Source of the DNA: JAOXRU01 sp965247735
GTDB taxonomy: Bacteria; Bacteroidota; Bacteroidia; Flavobacteriales; Flavobacteriaceae
Length of the DNA stretch: 64,000 nucleotides
NCBI GenBank assembly: GCA_965247735.1
Contig: CBDFHN010000002.1
Span: 1,550,001 to 1,614,000, forward strand
Direction of reading: 5' to 3'
Shown: positions 41,938-50,766 of the stretch, piece after piece
Layout: every line of letters begins with the position of its first letter
How positions within the stretch are numbered: position 1 is the first letter of the stretch
Notes under the pieces: model-generated
Told to the model about the DNA's origin: nothing
Databases searched by the model: none
Seen by the model: the letters and a program-made list of their open reading frames with translations, nothing else
Translations under genes and position numbers: made by a program

Positions 41938-44367
41938 TTAGTTGTCAATGGCTTCAATCATTTCCATTGAAAAATTATCTTTAGCTTGTAGATAAGCAAC
42001 TTTAGGGATGACTTTAGCTCCAAGTTTTCTCTTTTCAAAAGCAGCTGTCATTCCAAAATTTATCTTTTGAAAGTTTAGTAGCTTTGCTCTTTTAATGGTT
42101 TGATATAACAATTGACGGTAAGTTTGGTATTCTTTTAAGTACTGATAATCTAATCCCACAAAGGCAGGAACATAAGTATAGTTCTCGTTTTTATAACAGA
42201 ACATTACAGCAACTGCTTCTTTAGCAACCAAGTCATGATCTAGATAAAGCACAATAAATTCCCAATTGGGATCTTTAGACATCATTTCAAATAACTTTTT
42301 AGGAAATGAGAAGGTATTCAATCCCAAATTATTCTTCCTTACATTTTCGTACAATTGATAGAAATGGTTAATCTCTTTCTGAGTTAATTTATCTTTATAT
42401 ACGATATCAAAACAATTTTCAAATGCCAATACCTCTTTTCGCAAGTGTCGCCTATTCCTTGAAGATAAAGAATTACAATATGCAGTTGGACTATCCCATG
42501 AAAAATTATCAAAGACACAAGTTTCTGGCATTTGCACCTTTATAAACCCTTGACTATAAAGTAGCTCATTAACAACAGTATTCACTTCAAAATCACGGAG
42601 CACCAACATAGATGGATTTAGTTTTAAGTCCAATTCTTCCAATCTATGAAACATTAGCTCAATTGCATTTTTATATAATGGATGTCTTTTATTCAAGTAA
42701 TAATGTTGTCCTTCAGTAAATAAAGATCCCATATTAAGTACATAGGAAGTTAAAAAATAAGGATCTTTAATGCGCCTTTCCTCAATTGTATTGGAAACCC
42801 GTTCTGAACCTAGCATATCATCTTTCCAAAGGTTATAGGTGAAAAAAGTTGCGAAAACAGGTGCCTGATGTTCATCGCTAATGATATAATAATAGAACTT
42901 CCAATTGTGTTCTTTCAATTGGTTGTTTTGAAAAACCTTTTCCAAAAACGCCAAACCATTCCAATCAAAAACTCCTTGATTTCCAAGTAATTTATTCCAC
43001 ACTTCTTTATCAATTTGTGCAATACTGCTTTCTTCTTGTATTGATAGTTTTGGTGTTGGTTTATAATCATATGCCTCACTATACGACATTTTAAATGCCT
43101 TATAAACATTTTGTTTATTGGTATTGGTATCTGCTAATGCTTTAGGGAAATGATAAACCATTGCTGCTACTAGTTTTTGTATCTCTTCTGGTTGATTATG
43201 CAATGAAATTGTGATGCGTGTACCCGTATTTTTTACTGGTACAGCGGGATAAATTCCTAAGTTCACAAAGAACCCTTCATTCATTAAGCGATTCACAAAA
43301 TTATATCCCGTTTTCGGCATTCCAGTTCCGATATAAAAAACAGGAGAATTGTTCTGACTTATTAATGGTAAATCTGTCTGTGATAGCAATTTGTTGAACA
43401 AATCAATACGTTCTTTTAATGCCGCTTGTAAGCTATATATTTCTGGAGACAAATGTATTTTGGACGAAGCAATAGCTGCCCCAACAGATGCTGGTTCTAG
43501 TTGCGCAGAAAAAGTAAGTGGACCTCCAAAAGTTTTTATCCTATGGTACATTTTAACATCTGAGCAGACTAAAAAAGCGCCACTTGCTCCAAAAGTTTTA
43601 CTAAGTGTTCCAAAAATCAAAATATTAGCTGATAATTTTGACAATTGACTCAATACATAACCAGTACCATTTTTTCCTGCCCAGCTCATCCCATGCACAT
43701 CGTCACAGTATAAATAGAGCTGGGGATATCTCTTGCACAATGACTCCAATTCTAATATTGGTGCATAATCCCCATACATGGAATAAATACCATCCATCAT
43801 ATACCAAATACGTTTGTGTTTAGGGATTAATTCTTTAATCTTATCCTCTAACATCTGAAGATCATTATGTCTAATCATTGTGATGGTCACACTTCTTGAT
43901 TTTAAAGTATAAGCCGCACTCTGAACACTCCAATGCACCTGATGATCTAATACTATTGCATCCTGATCAGCCACTATACTCGGTATTACACCTAAATGTC
44001 CTAATGTACTATTCTTGGTAATTATTACAGGATGTCCATACATCTTATGAATTTGTTCCTCTAGTGTTTTATAAAGTGGATGAGAAATATAGGTTTTTGA
44101 CAAAGGAAATTGCGTCCCATATTTTTGAATAGCAGCAATAGCTTCTTGCTTTAATCTTTTGTCTTGTTCTAATCCAAGATATCCGGTTGTCCCAAAATGG
44201 AAGAGTTCTTTGTTTTTTACTTGTATCGTTCTGCCAGAAAAATGATCACCCTCAGCATAGAGATGCAAAACTCCTGCATCTTTTGCAGCAGTAAAAACTT
44301 CATTCACAGTTTCTAAAAAATTATTCCTTTTTACTTTAGCCATACTCATCAATTTTAAACCAAACAA
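41938..44367 (-). CDS. Fusion of a PLP-dependent alpha-oxoamine-synthase-like enzyme and a GNAT (BioF2-like) acyltransferase
   Basis: An 809-residue protein. Residues about 20-420 are a fold-type I PLP enzyme of the AONS/serine palmitoyltransferase/CqsA group (FHFGTTGYLGLEQD, YLYCDDVHGMSWAGKNG, and the PLP-lysine region FGTLSKTFGASGAF near residue 257). Residues about 470-800 are a double GNAT-like domain of the FemX/BioF2 type (SSRNRRHLRKEV, then INFGMTAAFEKRKLGAKVIP). It should condense an amino acid with an acyl thioester and may transfer the product. Substrate and product are unknown. The true start may be Met7 or Met9 (44349 or 44343). Confidence 0.8.
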   Translation of the reverse strand: MFGLKLMSMAKVKRNNFLETVNEVFTAAKDAGVLHLYAEGDHFSGRTIQVKNKELFHFGTTGYLGLEQDKRLKQEAIAAIQKYGTQFPLSKTYISHPLYKTLEEQIHKMYGHPVIITKNSTLGHLGVIPSIVADQDAIVLDHQVHWSVQSAAYTLKSRSVTITMIRHNDLQMLEDKIKELIPKHKRIWYMMDGIYSMYGDYAPILELESLCKRYPQLYLYCDDVHGMSWAGKNGTGYVLSQLSKLSANILIFGTLSKTFGASGAFLVCSDVKMYHRIKTFGGPLTFSAQLEPASVGAAIASSKIHLSPEIYSLQAALKERIDLFNKLLSQTDLPLISQNNSPVFYIGTGMPKTGYNFVNRLMNEGFFVNLGIYPAVPVKNTGTRITISLHNQPEEIQKLVAAMVYHFPKALADTNTNKQNVYKAFKMSYSEAYDYKPTPKLSIQEESSIAQIDKEVWNKLLGNQGVFDWNGLAFLEKVFQNNQLKEHNWKFYYYIISDEHQAPVFATFFTYNLWKDDMLGSERVSNTIEERRIKDPYFLTSYVLNMGSLFTEGQHYYLNKRHPLYKNAIELMFHRLEELDLKLNPSMLVLRDFEVNTVVNELLYSQGFIKVQMPETCVFDNFSWDSPTAYCNSLSSRNRRHLRKEVLAFENCFDIVYKDKLTQKEINHFYQLYENVRKNNLGLNTFSFPKKLFEMMSKDPNWEFIVLYLDHDLVAKEAVAVMFCYKNENYTYVPAFVGLDYQYLKEYQTYRQLLYQTIKRAKLLNFQKINFGMTAAFEKRKLGAKVIPKVAYLQAKDNFSMEMIEAIDN

Positions 44368-44503
44368 TAGGTTACGAGCATAAAATTTACCACCATTTGT
44401 ATTGAATTATCAAGTTGACTTATAGATTAATCCCTATAAGACAATTATTAATCCGCTATAGACAAGATTTGCTAACAAAACTTCGCCACATTATGTTAAA
44501 CAA

Positions 44504-44535
44504 TTGAAATAAAGAAGATTATAATTGTAATTTTG
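44504..44535 (+). promoter_or_regulatory. Promoter of the SpoIIAA-like gene
   Basis: TTG at 44504-44506, a 21-bp spacer, then TAATTTTG at 44528-44535, a good Bacteroidetes -33/-7 arrangement, 24 bp before the ATG. Confidence 0.6.
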
Positions 44536-44559
44536 TCTAAATAAAAGAGTTATTCATAT

Positions 44560-44949
44560 ATGAGTAATCACATTGAAAATATTTATTCTGAGCTTTGGAT
44601 TAAAGATGATATTCTTTTCTTTAGCTATAAAGACAATGTTACTATTGATCTAAGTGCTGCGAAAATGATTGTTAAAGACCGATTGTATTTACAGCAAGGA
44701 AAAGTAATGCCAGTACTTTGTGATATGAGAGGAATTGCCGAAATTGACAAAGCAGCTAGGGATTATTTGGCACTTGAAGGATCACTATTAATTAAAATTG
44801 TTGCCTTGGTTGTTTCCCCTCCAATTTCACAGCTGATTTCTATGTTTTACTTAAAGACAAGTGCCCCTGCTCTAACAACTAAGGTGTTTACTAATCGAGA
44901 TGATGCTATTGCCTTTTTAAAGCAAGATAAGAGCCAAAATACGTCATAG
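44560..44949 (+). CDS. SpoIIAA-like (DUF7793-type) small protein
   Basis: A 129-residue protein with a STAS/SpoIIAA-like pattern: beta strand FFSYKDNVTIDLSAAKMIV, then PVLCDMRGIAEIDKAARDYL and KVFTNRDDAIAFLKQ at the end. Similar small proteins occur beside PAS or AraC regulators in Flavobacteria. Function is unknown. It could act as an anti-sigma-antagonist-like or ligand-binding accessory to the regulator encoded next to it, 76 bp downstream. Confidence 0.65.
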   Translation: MSNHIENIYSELWIKDDILFFSYKDNVTIDLSAAKMIVKDRLYLQQGKVMPVLCDMRGIAEIDKAARDYLALEGSLLIKIVALVVSPPISQLISMFYLKTSAPALTTKVFTNRDDAIAFLKQDKSQNTS

Positions 44950-45025
44950 CTAATATATTAAGAACTATATATTTAATACGTTTAAAATTTTGCTCCGGTT
45001 CCCCAAAATCTTCAATAATAAACCC

Positions 45026-45967
45026 ATGGATCAAAGAAAAAAACGCATACAAAGTATACATAAGATGCTCTTGGAGTTAGCAAGTGGCAACTTCTCTTAT
45101 AAAATAAAGCGTTCAGAAAACAAAGATGATTTAGAAGCCCTTGCCGTCTTAGTTAATATGATGTCCGAAGAATTAAAAGAATCATTTTTTCATCAAGGCT
45201 ATGTTAACCTTAATGGTATTTATAAACATTTTACACAGATGGCATTTGTATTAGATCAGGCATATAGAATATCTCATTTTAGTGCTAATGCAACAGAAAT
45301 GCTTTTTTATAAAAACAGTGAAATTCAAGGAATTCCATTTATTGACCTGCTCACCGAGAAATCAAAAAAAGATTGGATTGCTATTATAGCCTGTCTAAAA
45401 AATAATAATGAGAAAATAGCAGAACTTACTTTAAATACCAAACAAGATTTAGTTATTCCTGCCTTTTGTGCTATTACAAAATTATTCACTCCAAAAAATG
45501 AAAACATGATGACTTTGGTATCCATAATAGAGGTTATCAAAAACAAAAAATACAAGAGTCCTAAATATACTTCTCAGGGTAATGCCATTGATATAATTGA
45601 TCAGGAGAAAAAAAGACTGATTTTGAAACAAACCGATGTTCAAAAAATAAGAGAAGTACATGATTATATTTTAAGTAATCTAGAGCAAAAACTTCCTTCA
45701 TTAAAAGACTTATCCCATCAATTGGGCACTAATGAATTCAAGCTTAAATACGGATTCAAGCAATTATATGGAATTACCATCTATCGCTTTTTGATAAAAA
45801 AACGTTTAGAAAAAGCAAATATGTTGATCCAACATAATGAAAAGTCATTGAAGATCATTGCGTATAGCTTAGGATTTAAAAGTTTTCCTCATTTCTCAAG
45901 AGCATTTAAACAGCAATTTGAATATACTCCAAGTTCACTTAGAAAACAATCCCAAAACAAATCATAA
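45026..45967 (+). CDS. PAS-domain AraC-family transcriptional regulator
   Basis: A 313-residue cytoplasmic regulator. Residues about 60-185 form a PAS-like sensor domain (FVLDQAYRISHFSANATEML, then LTEKSKKDWIAII), and residues 210-305 an AraC double HTH (LSHQLGTNEFKLKYGFKQLY, then IIAYSLGFKSFPHFSRAFKQ). The N-terminal helix EDLEALAVLVNMMSEELKES looks HAMP-like or coiled coil. The ATG at 45026 is preferred to an upstream TTG. It is probably the activator of the MauE and SusCD genes that follow (inference). Confidence 0.82.
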   Translation: MDQRKKRIQSIHKMLLELASGNFSYKIKRSENKDDLEALAVLVNMMSEELKESFFHQGYVNLNGIYKHFTQMAFVLDQAYRISHFSANATEMLFYKNSEIQGIPFIDLLTEKSKKDWIAIIACLKNNNEKIAELTLNTKQDLVIPAFCAITKLFTPKNENMMTLVSIIEVIKNKKYKSPKYTSQGNAIDIIDQEKKRLILKQTDVQKIREVHDYILSNLEQKLPSLKDLSHQLGTNEFKLKYGFKQLYGITIYRFLIKKRLEKANMLIQHNEKSLKIIAYSLGFKSFPHFSRAFKQQFEYTPSSLRKQSQNKS

Positions 45968-46104
45968 GAGGACTACCCTACTTACTATTTAACACCAATT
46001 GATTCCATTTCAATACATTTAATCCTTTCCAGATAAGCTTTATTCCTTTAAGAGTAATTATAAACTTTCAATTTTGTTCTAAGGAAATTTTAAAAGCAAA
46101 ACCC

Positions 46105-46542
46105 GTGAAATTTTTAGCATTTAAGTTTAAAGCAAAACATAGTATTGAAATTATCAGCTTATTATATGTTGTATTATTCACCTATGCGGCTGTAAGTAAA
46201 TTTTTAGATTTTAATCAGTTTAAAATTCAACTTGGACAATCGCCTTTACTAACTGCCTTTGCAGATTGGGTAGTTTGGTTAGTGCCTATTACTGAACTCC
46301 TAATCACTATTCTTTTAGTATATCCAAAATACAGATTACTTGGACTCTATGCCAGTTTTTCATTAATGCTAATGTTTACCACATATATCTTTTTGATCCT
46401 AACCTTTAGCGATTTCATCCCTTGTTCTTGTGGCGGTATTTTAGAAAAACTTGGATGGACGGAACATTTAATTTTCAATATGTTTTTTATAGCTATGGCT
46501 GTTTTGGCAATTGCCTTATGGAAACAAAATTCAAACACATGA
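46105..46542 (+). CDS. MauE/DoxX-like redox-associated membrane protein
   Basis: A 145-residue inner-membrane protein with four helices, matching the MauE family: the first helix YVVLFTYAAVSKFLDFNQFK, the central VPITELLITILLVYPKYRLL, and the conserved cysteine pair in FIPCSCGGILEKLGW. MauE-type proteins assist disulfide formation or redox maturation of partner proteins. It starts at GTG 46105. The stop overlaps the next ATG (ATGA), so the propeller-like protein is co-translated and probably works with it. Confidence 0.8.
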   Translation: MKFLAFKFKAKHSIEIISLLYVVLFTYAAVSKFLDFNQFKIQLGQSPLLTAFADWVVWLVPITELLITILLVYPKYRLLGLYASFSLMLMFTTYIFLILTFSDFIPCSCGGILEKLGWTEHLIFNMFFIAMAVLAIALWKQNSNT

Positions 46543-47654
46543 AGAACAGAAAACACTTCTTTAATTTATTCAGTATTGGAACTATCAGTATCCTTGCTAT
46601 AGTCTTGCTATTTATCCTTTCAGAAAATACCATGCATCGCAATAATGCCTTTACCAGAAGATATCCACATCATCCTGTTAGTAAAAAATACGATTTATCT
46701 CTAAAATACAATTCCTATTATATCGCAGGCTTTGAAAACGAAAAACTCTATCTCGGAAATCATACTGCCCCTACCCATCTATTAGAAATCAATCTTAAAA
46801 CAAAAAATACCAATCATATAAGAATAAAACTGAATGCGGATGCTATTGCTTTTCGTACTGTACAAGTTAAAATACGAGCTCCTTATTTTTTTGTGATGGA
46901 TGGAACTGTTCCATGTGTTTTTCGAGGTAAAATGAGAAATTGGATAGCAAAACCCTGGATGCAAGATGTTGCATATTTCTCCAAAGCCATTCCTATTGAT
47001 TCTAATAAGCTCTTTATAAAAGCCATTAATAGGAAAACAGGAAAATCCGTACTAGGCTTAATAGAAAAGGAAAACGGTTTTAAGCTTAAACTAGCACCAG
47101 AACTACTAGAGACACAAATAGATGGCGTTTTTTGTGTTGATGGTCTGATGGTTTCTTCCAACAAAAATGGAAATCACGGATATGTATATTATTACAGGAA
47201 TCAATTTATGATCCTAGATTCCGTACAAAAGTTATTCGTAAAAGGAAAAACTATTGATACCGTGCAAAGAGCACAGCTTCAATTATCCAAAAGAAATGAT
47301 AAAGGGGAAGTTAAAATGAAAGCACCTCCACTTATTATAAATAAAAGCGCAACAATCCGTGATAATTTACTCCTGATAAACTCAAACAGGTTGGGCAAAT
47401 ATGAAAACTCTGATATGCTGGATAATGCCTCAATTATAGATGTTTACAATTGGAAAAAAGAAACTTATGAATTTAGCTTTTACCTCTACAGCGTAAATGG
47501 AAAAAAATTATCAGAATTTCAAGTATATGAAGATTATTTAGTTGCACTTATAGAAAACACGCTTTCAGTATACCAATTGAAACCTTCTCATTTTAGTAAC
47601 AAAACCTACAGAAAAAATCAAGAACTAGTCCGATTAAATCTTAACCTAAAATAA
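46539..47654 (+). CDS. Exported or membrane-anchored propeller-like protein of unknown function
   Basis: A 371-residue protein with one N-terminal hydrophobic segment (ISILAIVLLFILSENTM, about residues 13-29). The rest is a series of beta-rich repeats (LYLGNHTAPTHLLEINLK, then GVFCVDGLMVSSNKNGNHGY, then FYLYSVNGKKLSEFQVYEDY) that suggest a six- or seven-bladed propeller. Proteins of this kind occur with MauE and DUF6520 in Bacteroidetes, but no activity is known. Translation starts on the ATG overlapping the mauE-like stop. Confidence 0.65.
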   Translation: MKNRKHFFNLFSIGTISILAIVLLFILSENTMHRNNAFTRRYPHHPVSKKYDLSLKYNSYYIAGFENEKLYLGNHTAPTHLLEINLKTKNTNHIRIKLNADAIAFRTVQVKIRAPYFFVMDGTVPCVFRGKMRNWIAKPWMQDVAYFSKAIPIDSNKLFIKAINRKTGKSVLGLIEKENGFKLKLAPELLETQIDGVFCVDGLMVSSNKNGNHGYVYYYRNQFMILDSVQKLFVKGKTIDTVQRAQLQLSKRNDKGEVKMKAPPLIINKSATIRDNLLLINSNRLGKYENSDMLDNASIIDVYNWKKETYEFSFYLYSVNGKKLSEFQVYEDYLVALIENTLSVYQLKPSHFSNKTYRKNQELVRLNLNLK

Positions 47655-47748
47655 TGCCACTGGCCAGTAGCAGCATGCAGGGTGTAAGATCATAAACCTG
47701 TTAAAAAAGAGTAGATCGTTTAATTATAACCTTTTAAATTTTTCAATT

Positions 47749-48027
47749 ATGAAAAGAAGTAATTTTAAATTTTTGATTCCTGCTTTAGCAATTATTTTTG
47801 CTTTAGCCAGCGCCTTTACTACTTCGGCAAGTTCGAATGTAGATGCTTTTTCCACTATAGATGGATATATTGATAATCCTGTTCCTTGTCAACAAAGAGT
47901 AGAATGTTCGGTAACCCCGAAGCCATTTCTCTGTACTACAGTAAATACTCAAGGGCAAACGGTTCAAGCTTTTGCCAAGTTTAATCCTCAGGATACCACT
48001 TGTCCCAGACTTGTTTATAAAAAGTAG
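47749..48027 (+). CDS. DUF6520-family small exported four-cysteine protein
   Basis: A 92-residue protein. The signal peptide MKRSNFKFLIPALAIIFALA runs to about residue 27. The mature part has four cysteines (47, 53, 62, 85) in NPVPCQQRVECSVTPKPFLC and DTTCPRL. It is encoded right after the MauE-like gene pair and followed by a strong terminator. The cysteine pattern and the MauE neighbour suggest it is the disulfide-bonded client (inference). It could also be a peptide precursor handled by the convergent SusCD/S9 genes. Confidence 0.75.
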   Translation: MKRSNFKFLIPALAIIFALASAFTTSASSNVDAFSTIDGYIDNPVPCQQRVECSVTPKPFLCTTVNTQGQTVQAFAKFNPQDTTCPRLVYKK

Positions 48028-48050
48028 TAGAGTATTCTATTAGTTTTATA

Positions 48051-48090
48051 AAAAAGGAAAGGAGCCACTTATGGCTCCTTTCCTTTTTTT
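48051..48090. terminator. Strong terminator between the DUF6520 gene and the S9 peptidase gene
   Basis: AAAGGAAAGGAGCCA facing TGGCTCCTTTCCTTT, with CTTA loop and T run. Bidirectional, between convergent genes. Confidence 0.9.
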
Positions 48091-50766
48091 TTATTGATTA
48101 AATTTCACAATCCAATCTTTAGGTTTTTTCTTTTTCAAATGGTAATCAAACCAGTCCATCAATCGTATTGATAAATCTGATATATTTTCCTCTTTAACGA
48201 AACTATGATTCTCCTCTGGATAAATTAACATGACATTTTCTTTTTTAAGTCTTCTAAGCGCAATGTACATGGAACGCGTCTGTCTCCAATCTACTCTGGT
48301 ATCCTTATTTCCAGACCATGATAATAATGGTGTGTTAATTTTTTTTACCTGATAAATCGGAGAATTGGCAATATATTGATCTGGAATTTCCATATAAGGT
48401 TTCCCCATTGCAGTTTGATAATACTCAATAAAGTTCATTTCTGGCTCATAACTAAGTCCAGGCATTACAGTTAAAGATTGAGAAACAAGATCAGAAAATC
48501 CAGCACTAGATACAGCCGCAGAAAAAATAGAAGTCTGGGTAATCGTAAAAAAAACTTGATACCCACCAAAAGAATGTCCTACAAGACCTATACCTTTGGG
48601 ATCAACAAAGTTCTTCTCCATTACCTTTTTAGTAGCCGCTATTATACTATTTGCAGCAGAGACACCGGTATTCCCTACTTCAATCTCTATATCAGGAAAT
48701 AGCACTAAATATCCTGCTAACATCAACTCAATTGCTTTATCCGAATGGATTGCAAAAGGCTTAGGATTAAAATATTGATTGTACTCCCTTGTTTTTATGT
48801 TATACGGATAAACCACCATTGGGTATTTCTTTTTAGGATCAAAATTTATAGGATACATTAGTATCCCTTGCAGTTTTGTTCCATTATCGTTTTGATATTG
48901 GATTATTTCTGATCTTCCCCATTCAAATTGTTTATAATGTGTATTACTTTGAAAGAACTCTTTAGTCCCGTCTTTCTGCTTTAGAACTAACTTTGGAGGC
49001 TGATCAAAACGCTCCTCTCGATACAGAATTTTAGTAGCCGTTTTATTAACTACTACTTTATCAATACGGATATCGCCAAAGCCTATTTTTGATAGCCCTT
49101 TATTTTGCTTCCAAAGATAAAGGCCTGAATATTTACTTACAGAATCAAGCGCTTTTATAACCAACATTTTATTGTCTACCAATTGCATTCTTTGCTCATA
49201 AAATTGTGTTCTCAAATAGCTATCGGTTAGATGTCCATCATAAATTGAATAGGTCAGCTCGTCTTTCTCGTCAGCAGTGATGTTATAAGTCTTTAGTGAT
49301 TTTAATCTTATTTCCCACACATTACCTTGGCCACTTAAAAACACTTTTTTATCGTCTTTTGACCATATAGGATAGCTAATCGGAGTTTTTCCAATAACTC
49401 TATCTGGAAATTTCCTATAGCATAATTCTGGAATATTTTTAGTTATTTTAATGTGCTTCTTTTTTTGAATATCATATGCCCACCAGTGCCCATCTTTAAA
49501 ATAACTGAAGTATTTTCCAGCTCTTGAGGGTATTATTTCAAATTTAGTTTCTTGTTTTTTTAATACAAGAGATTTCTCATGAGTATCTAAATTTAAAATA
49601 TAAAAATCTGAGTACCTTCCTTGATGGTCAAAAACAGGTAAATACTCCAATTGACTATAAAGCAAAGCATGTGTATGGGTTGCATTAAGAATATAACGAT
49701 GGTGTGCAACTGAAGTTATGCTTGTAAATTTATCTAAAGTCATGTCCCAAACCCACTGTTTTACTGCATTCTTGTTTGTGATAAAAATGTTTCTTCTAGG
49801 ATAAATTTCTTCATCTTTATAATGCCAAACTTGCACATCATTATCACTCTTAGTTACTTGACTGCCATTGTTAAGACTCCGTTTACCAACAGGAATAAAT
49901 ATTTTATCATTAGTTGATGAAATAAAAAAGTCCGTAAAAGTGTCAATACAACTTTTGGAAACATAAGAATCCTTTGGAAAATCACCGGTTTTTCTTGGAT
50001 CAAAACTTTGCAATTTTGAATTAAAATAATGAACGATATGGTTCTTTTCTTTATAACCAGCCTCATCAAGTTCTTCCATAAAAACAAAACTGTTCTTTTT
50101 TTTATGCCACCTTAACATCACTAGAGCCGCGCTAGTCTTGCAGATTATCCTACTTTGTTTACTAGACAAACTTTTAAGTTCTAAACTATAGTTGTTGTCC
50201 AATTTACGGATATAGGCTACTTGATCTTTTGAATCATTAAAAACAAATTTTGTAACACCGTTAATCTCTTGCTTTTTATTCTGCTCTACATCCAAGAACA
50301 CAAGTTTCTTTTCTTTCTTTTGATAAAGAACCAAATATTTATCGCTTTTTGCCCAATAAAATGTAGACGCCTCAGGGAATATTTTACGTTTTTCTTTTGC
50401 AATATTAAACAAGCCTACTCCTTTAGATCCTCTATGATATGCAAACCATTTTTCATCAGAAGAGAACTCTCCATGAAACCCTTTAGGGAAAGTATACATC
50501 TTAAAATCAGTTGTACTTTTTAGAAATAGAGTATCTAAACCTGAAGTATATGTCATTCCAAAAAATGCCCAATCTCCACTAGCAGACAATCTTTCATTAT
50601 TTAGTTTCCCCCATAAATGATAATCTGTTTCTGTTAGCTCTTTCTTTTTGTTAACCTGCCCCCATAAGGGACAGGTAGCTAACAAAATAACAGAAAATAA
50701 AAATTCAAGAATGCGAAACCTTAAAATTCCCCGTTTAATAGTATTTGTATTTTTAGTAACCTTCAT
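48091..50766 (-). CDS. S9-family prolyl oligopeptidase-like serine peptidase
   Basis: An 891-residue exported peptidase (signal ending ATCPLWGQ). Residues about 40-640 form the gating beta-propeller and the C-terminal 250 residues the alpha/beta-hydrolase. The nucleophile lies in GLVGHSFGGYQVF (near residue 730), the acid in WSGNKDTRVDW and the His in YPEENHSFVKEEN. It probably trims short peptides in the periplasm after import. It is the last gene of the susC-susD operon and overlaps the susD stop by 14 bp. Confidence 0.9.
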   Translation of the reverse strand: MKVTKNTNTIKRGILRFRILEFLFSVILLATCPLWGQVNKKKELTETDYHLWGKLNNERLSASGDWAFFGMTYTSGLDTLFLKSTTDFKMYTFPKGFHGEFSSDEKWFAYHRGSKGVGLFNIAKEKRKIFPEASTFYWAKSDKYLVLYQKKEKKLVFLDVEQNKKQEINGVTKFVFNDSKDQVAYIRKLDNNYSLELKSLSSKQSRIICKTSAALVMLRWHKKKNSFVFMEELDEAGYKEKNHIVHYFNSKLQSFDPRKTGDFPKDSYVSKSCIDTFTDFFISSTNDKIFIPVGKRSLNNGSQVTKSDNDVQVWHYKDEEIYPRRNIFITNKNAVKQWVWDMTLDKFTSITSVAHHRYILNATHTHALLYSQLEYLPVFDHQGRYSDFYILNLDTHEKSLVLKKQETKFEIIPSRAGKYFSYFKDGHWWAYDIQKKKHIKITKNIPELCYRKFPDRVIGKTPISYPIWSKDDKKVFLSGQGNVWEIRLKSLKTYNITADEKDELTYSIYDGHLTDSYLRTQFYEQRMQLVDNKMLVIKALDSVSKYSGLYLWKQNKGLSKIGFGDIRIDKVVVNKTATKILYREERFDQPPKLVLKQKDGTKEFFQSNTHYKQFEWGRSEIIQYQNDNGTKLQGILMYPINFDPKKKYPMVVYPYNIKTREYNQYFNPKPFAIHSDKAIELMLAGYLVLFPDIEIEVGNTGVSAANSIIAATKKVMEKNFVDPKGIGLVGHSFGGYQVFFTITQTSIFSAAVSSAGFSDLVSQSLTVMPGLSYEPEMNFIEYYQTAMGKPYMEIPDQYIANSPIYQVKKINTPLLSWSGNKDTRVDWRQTRSMYIALRRLKKENVMLIYPEENHSFVKEENISDLSIRLMDWFDYHLKKKKPKDWIVKFNQ

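Noticed and set aside
44990..45025. Upstream TTG as start of the PAS-AraC regulator
   Set aside because: The ATG at 45026 is a better start, and the extra 12 residues are not conserved-looking.
47656..47675. ACTGGCCAGT palindrome before the DUF6520 gene as a terminator
   Set aside because: No T run follows, and it lies inside a likely operon. It could be a processing hairpin, but the support is too weak.
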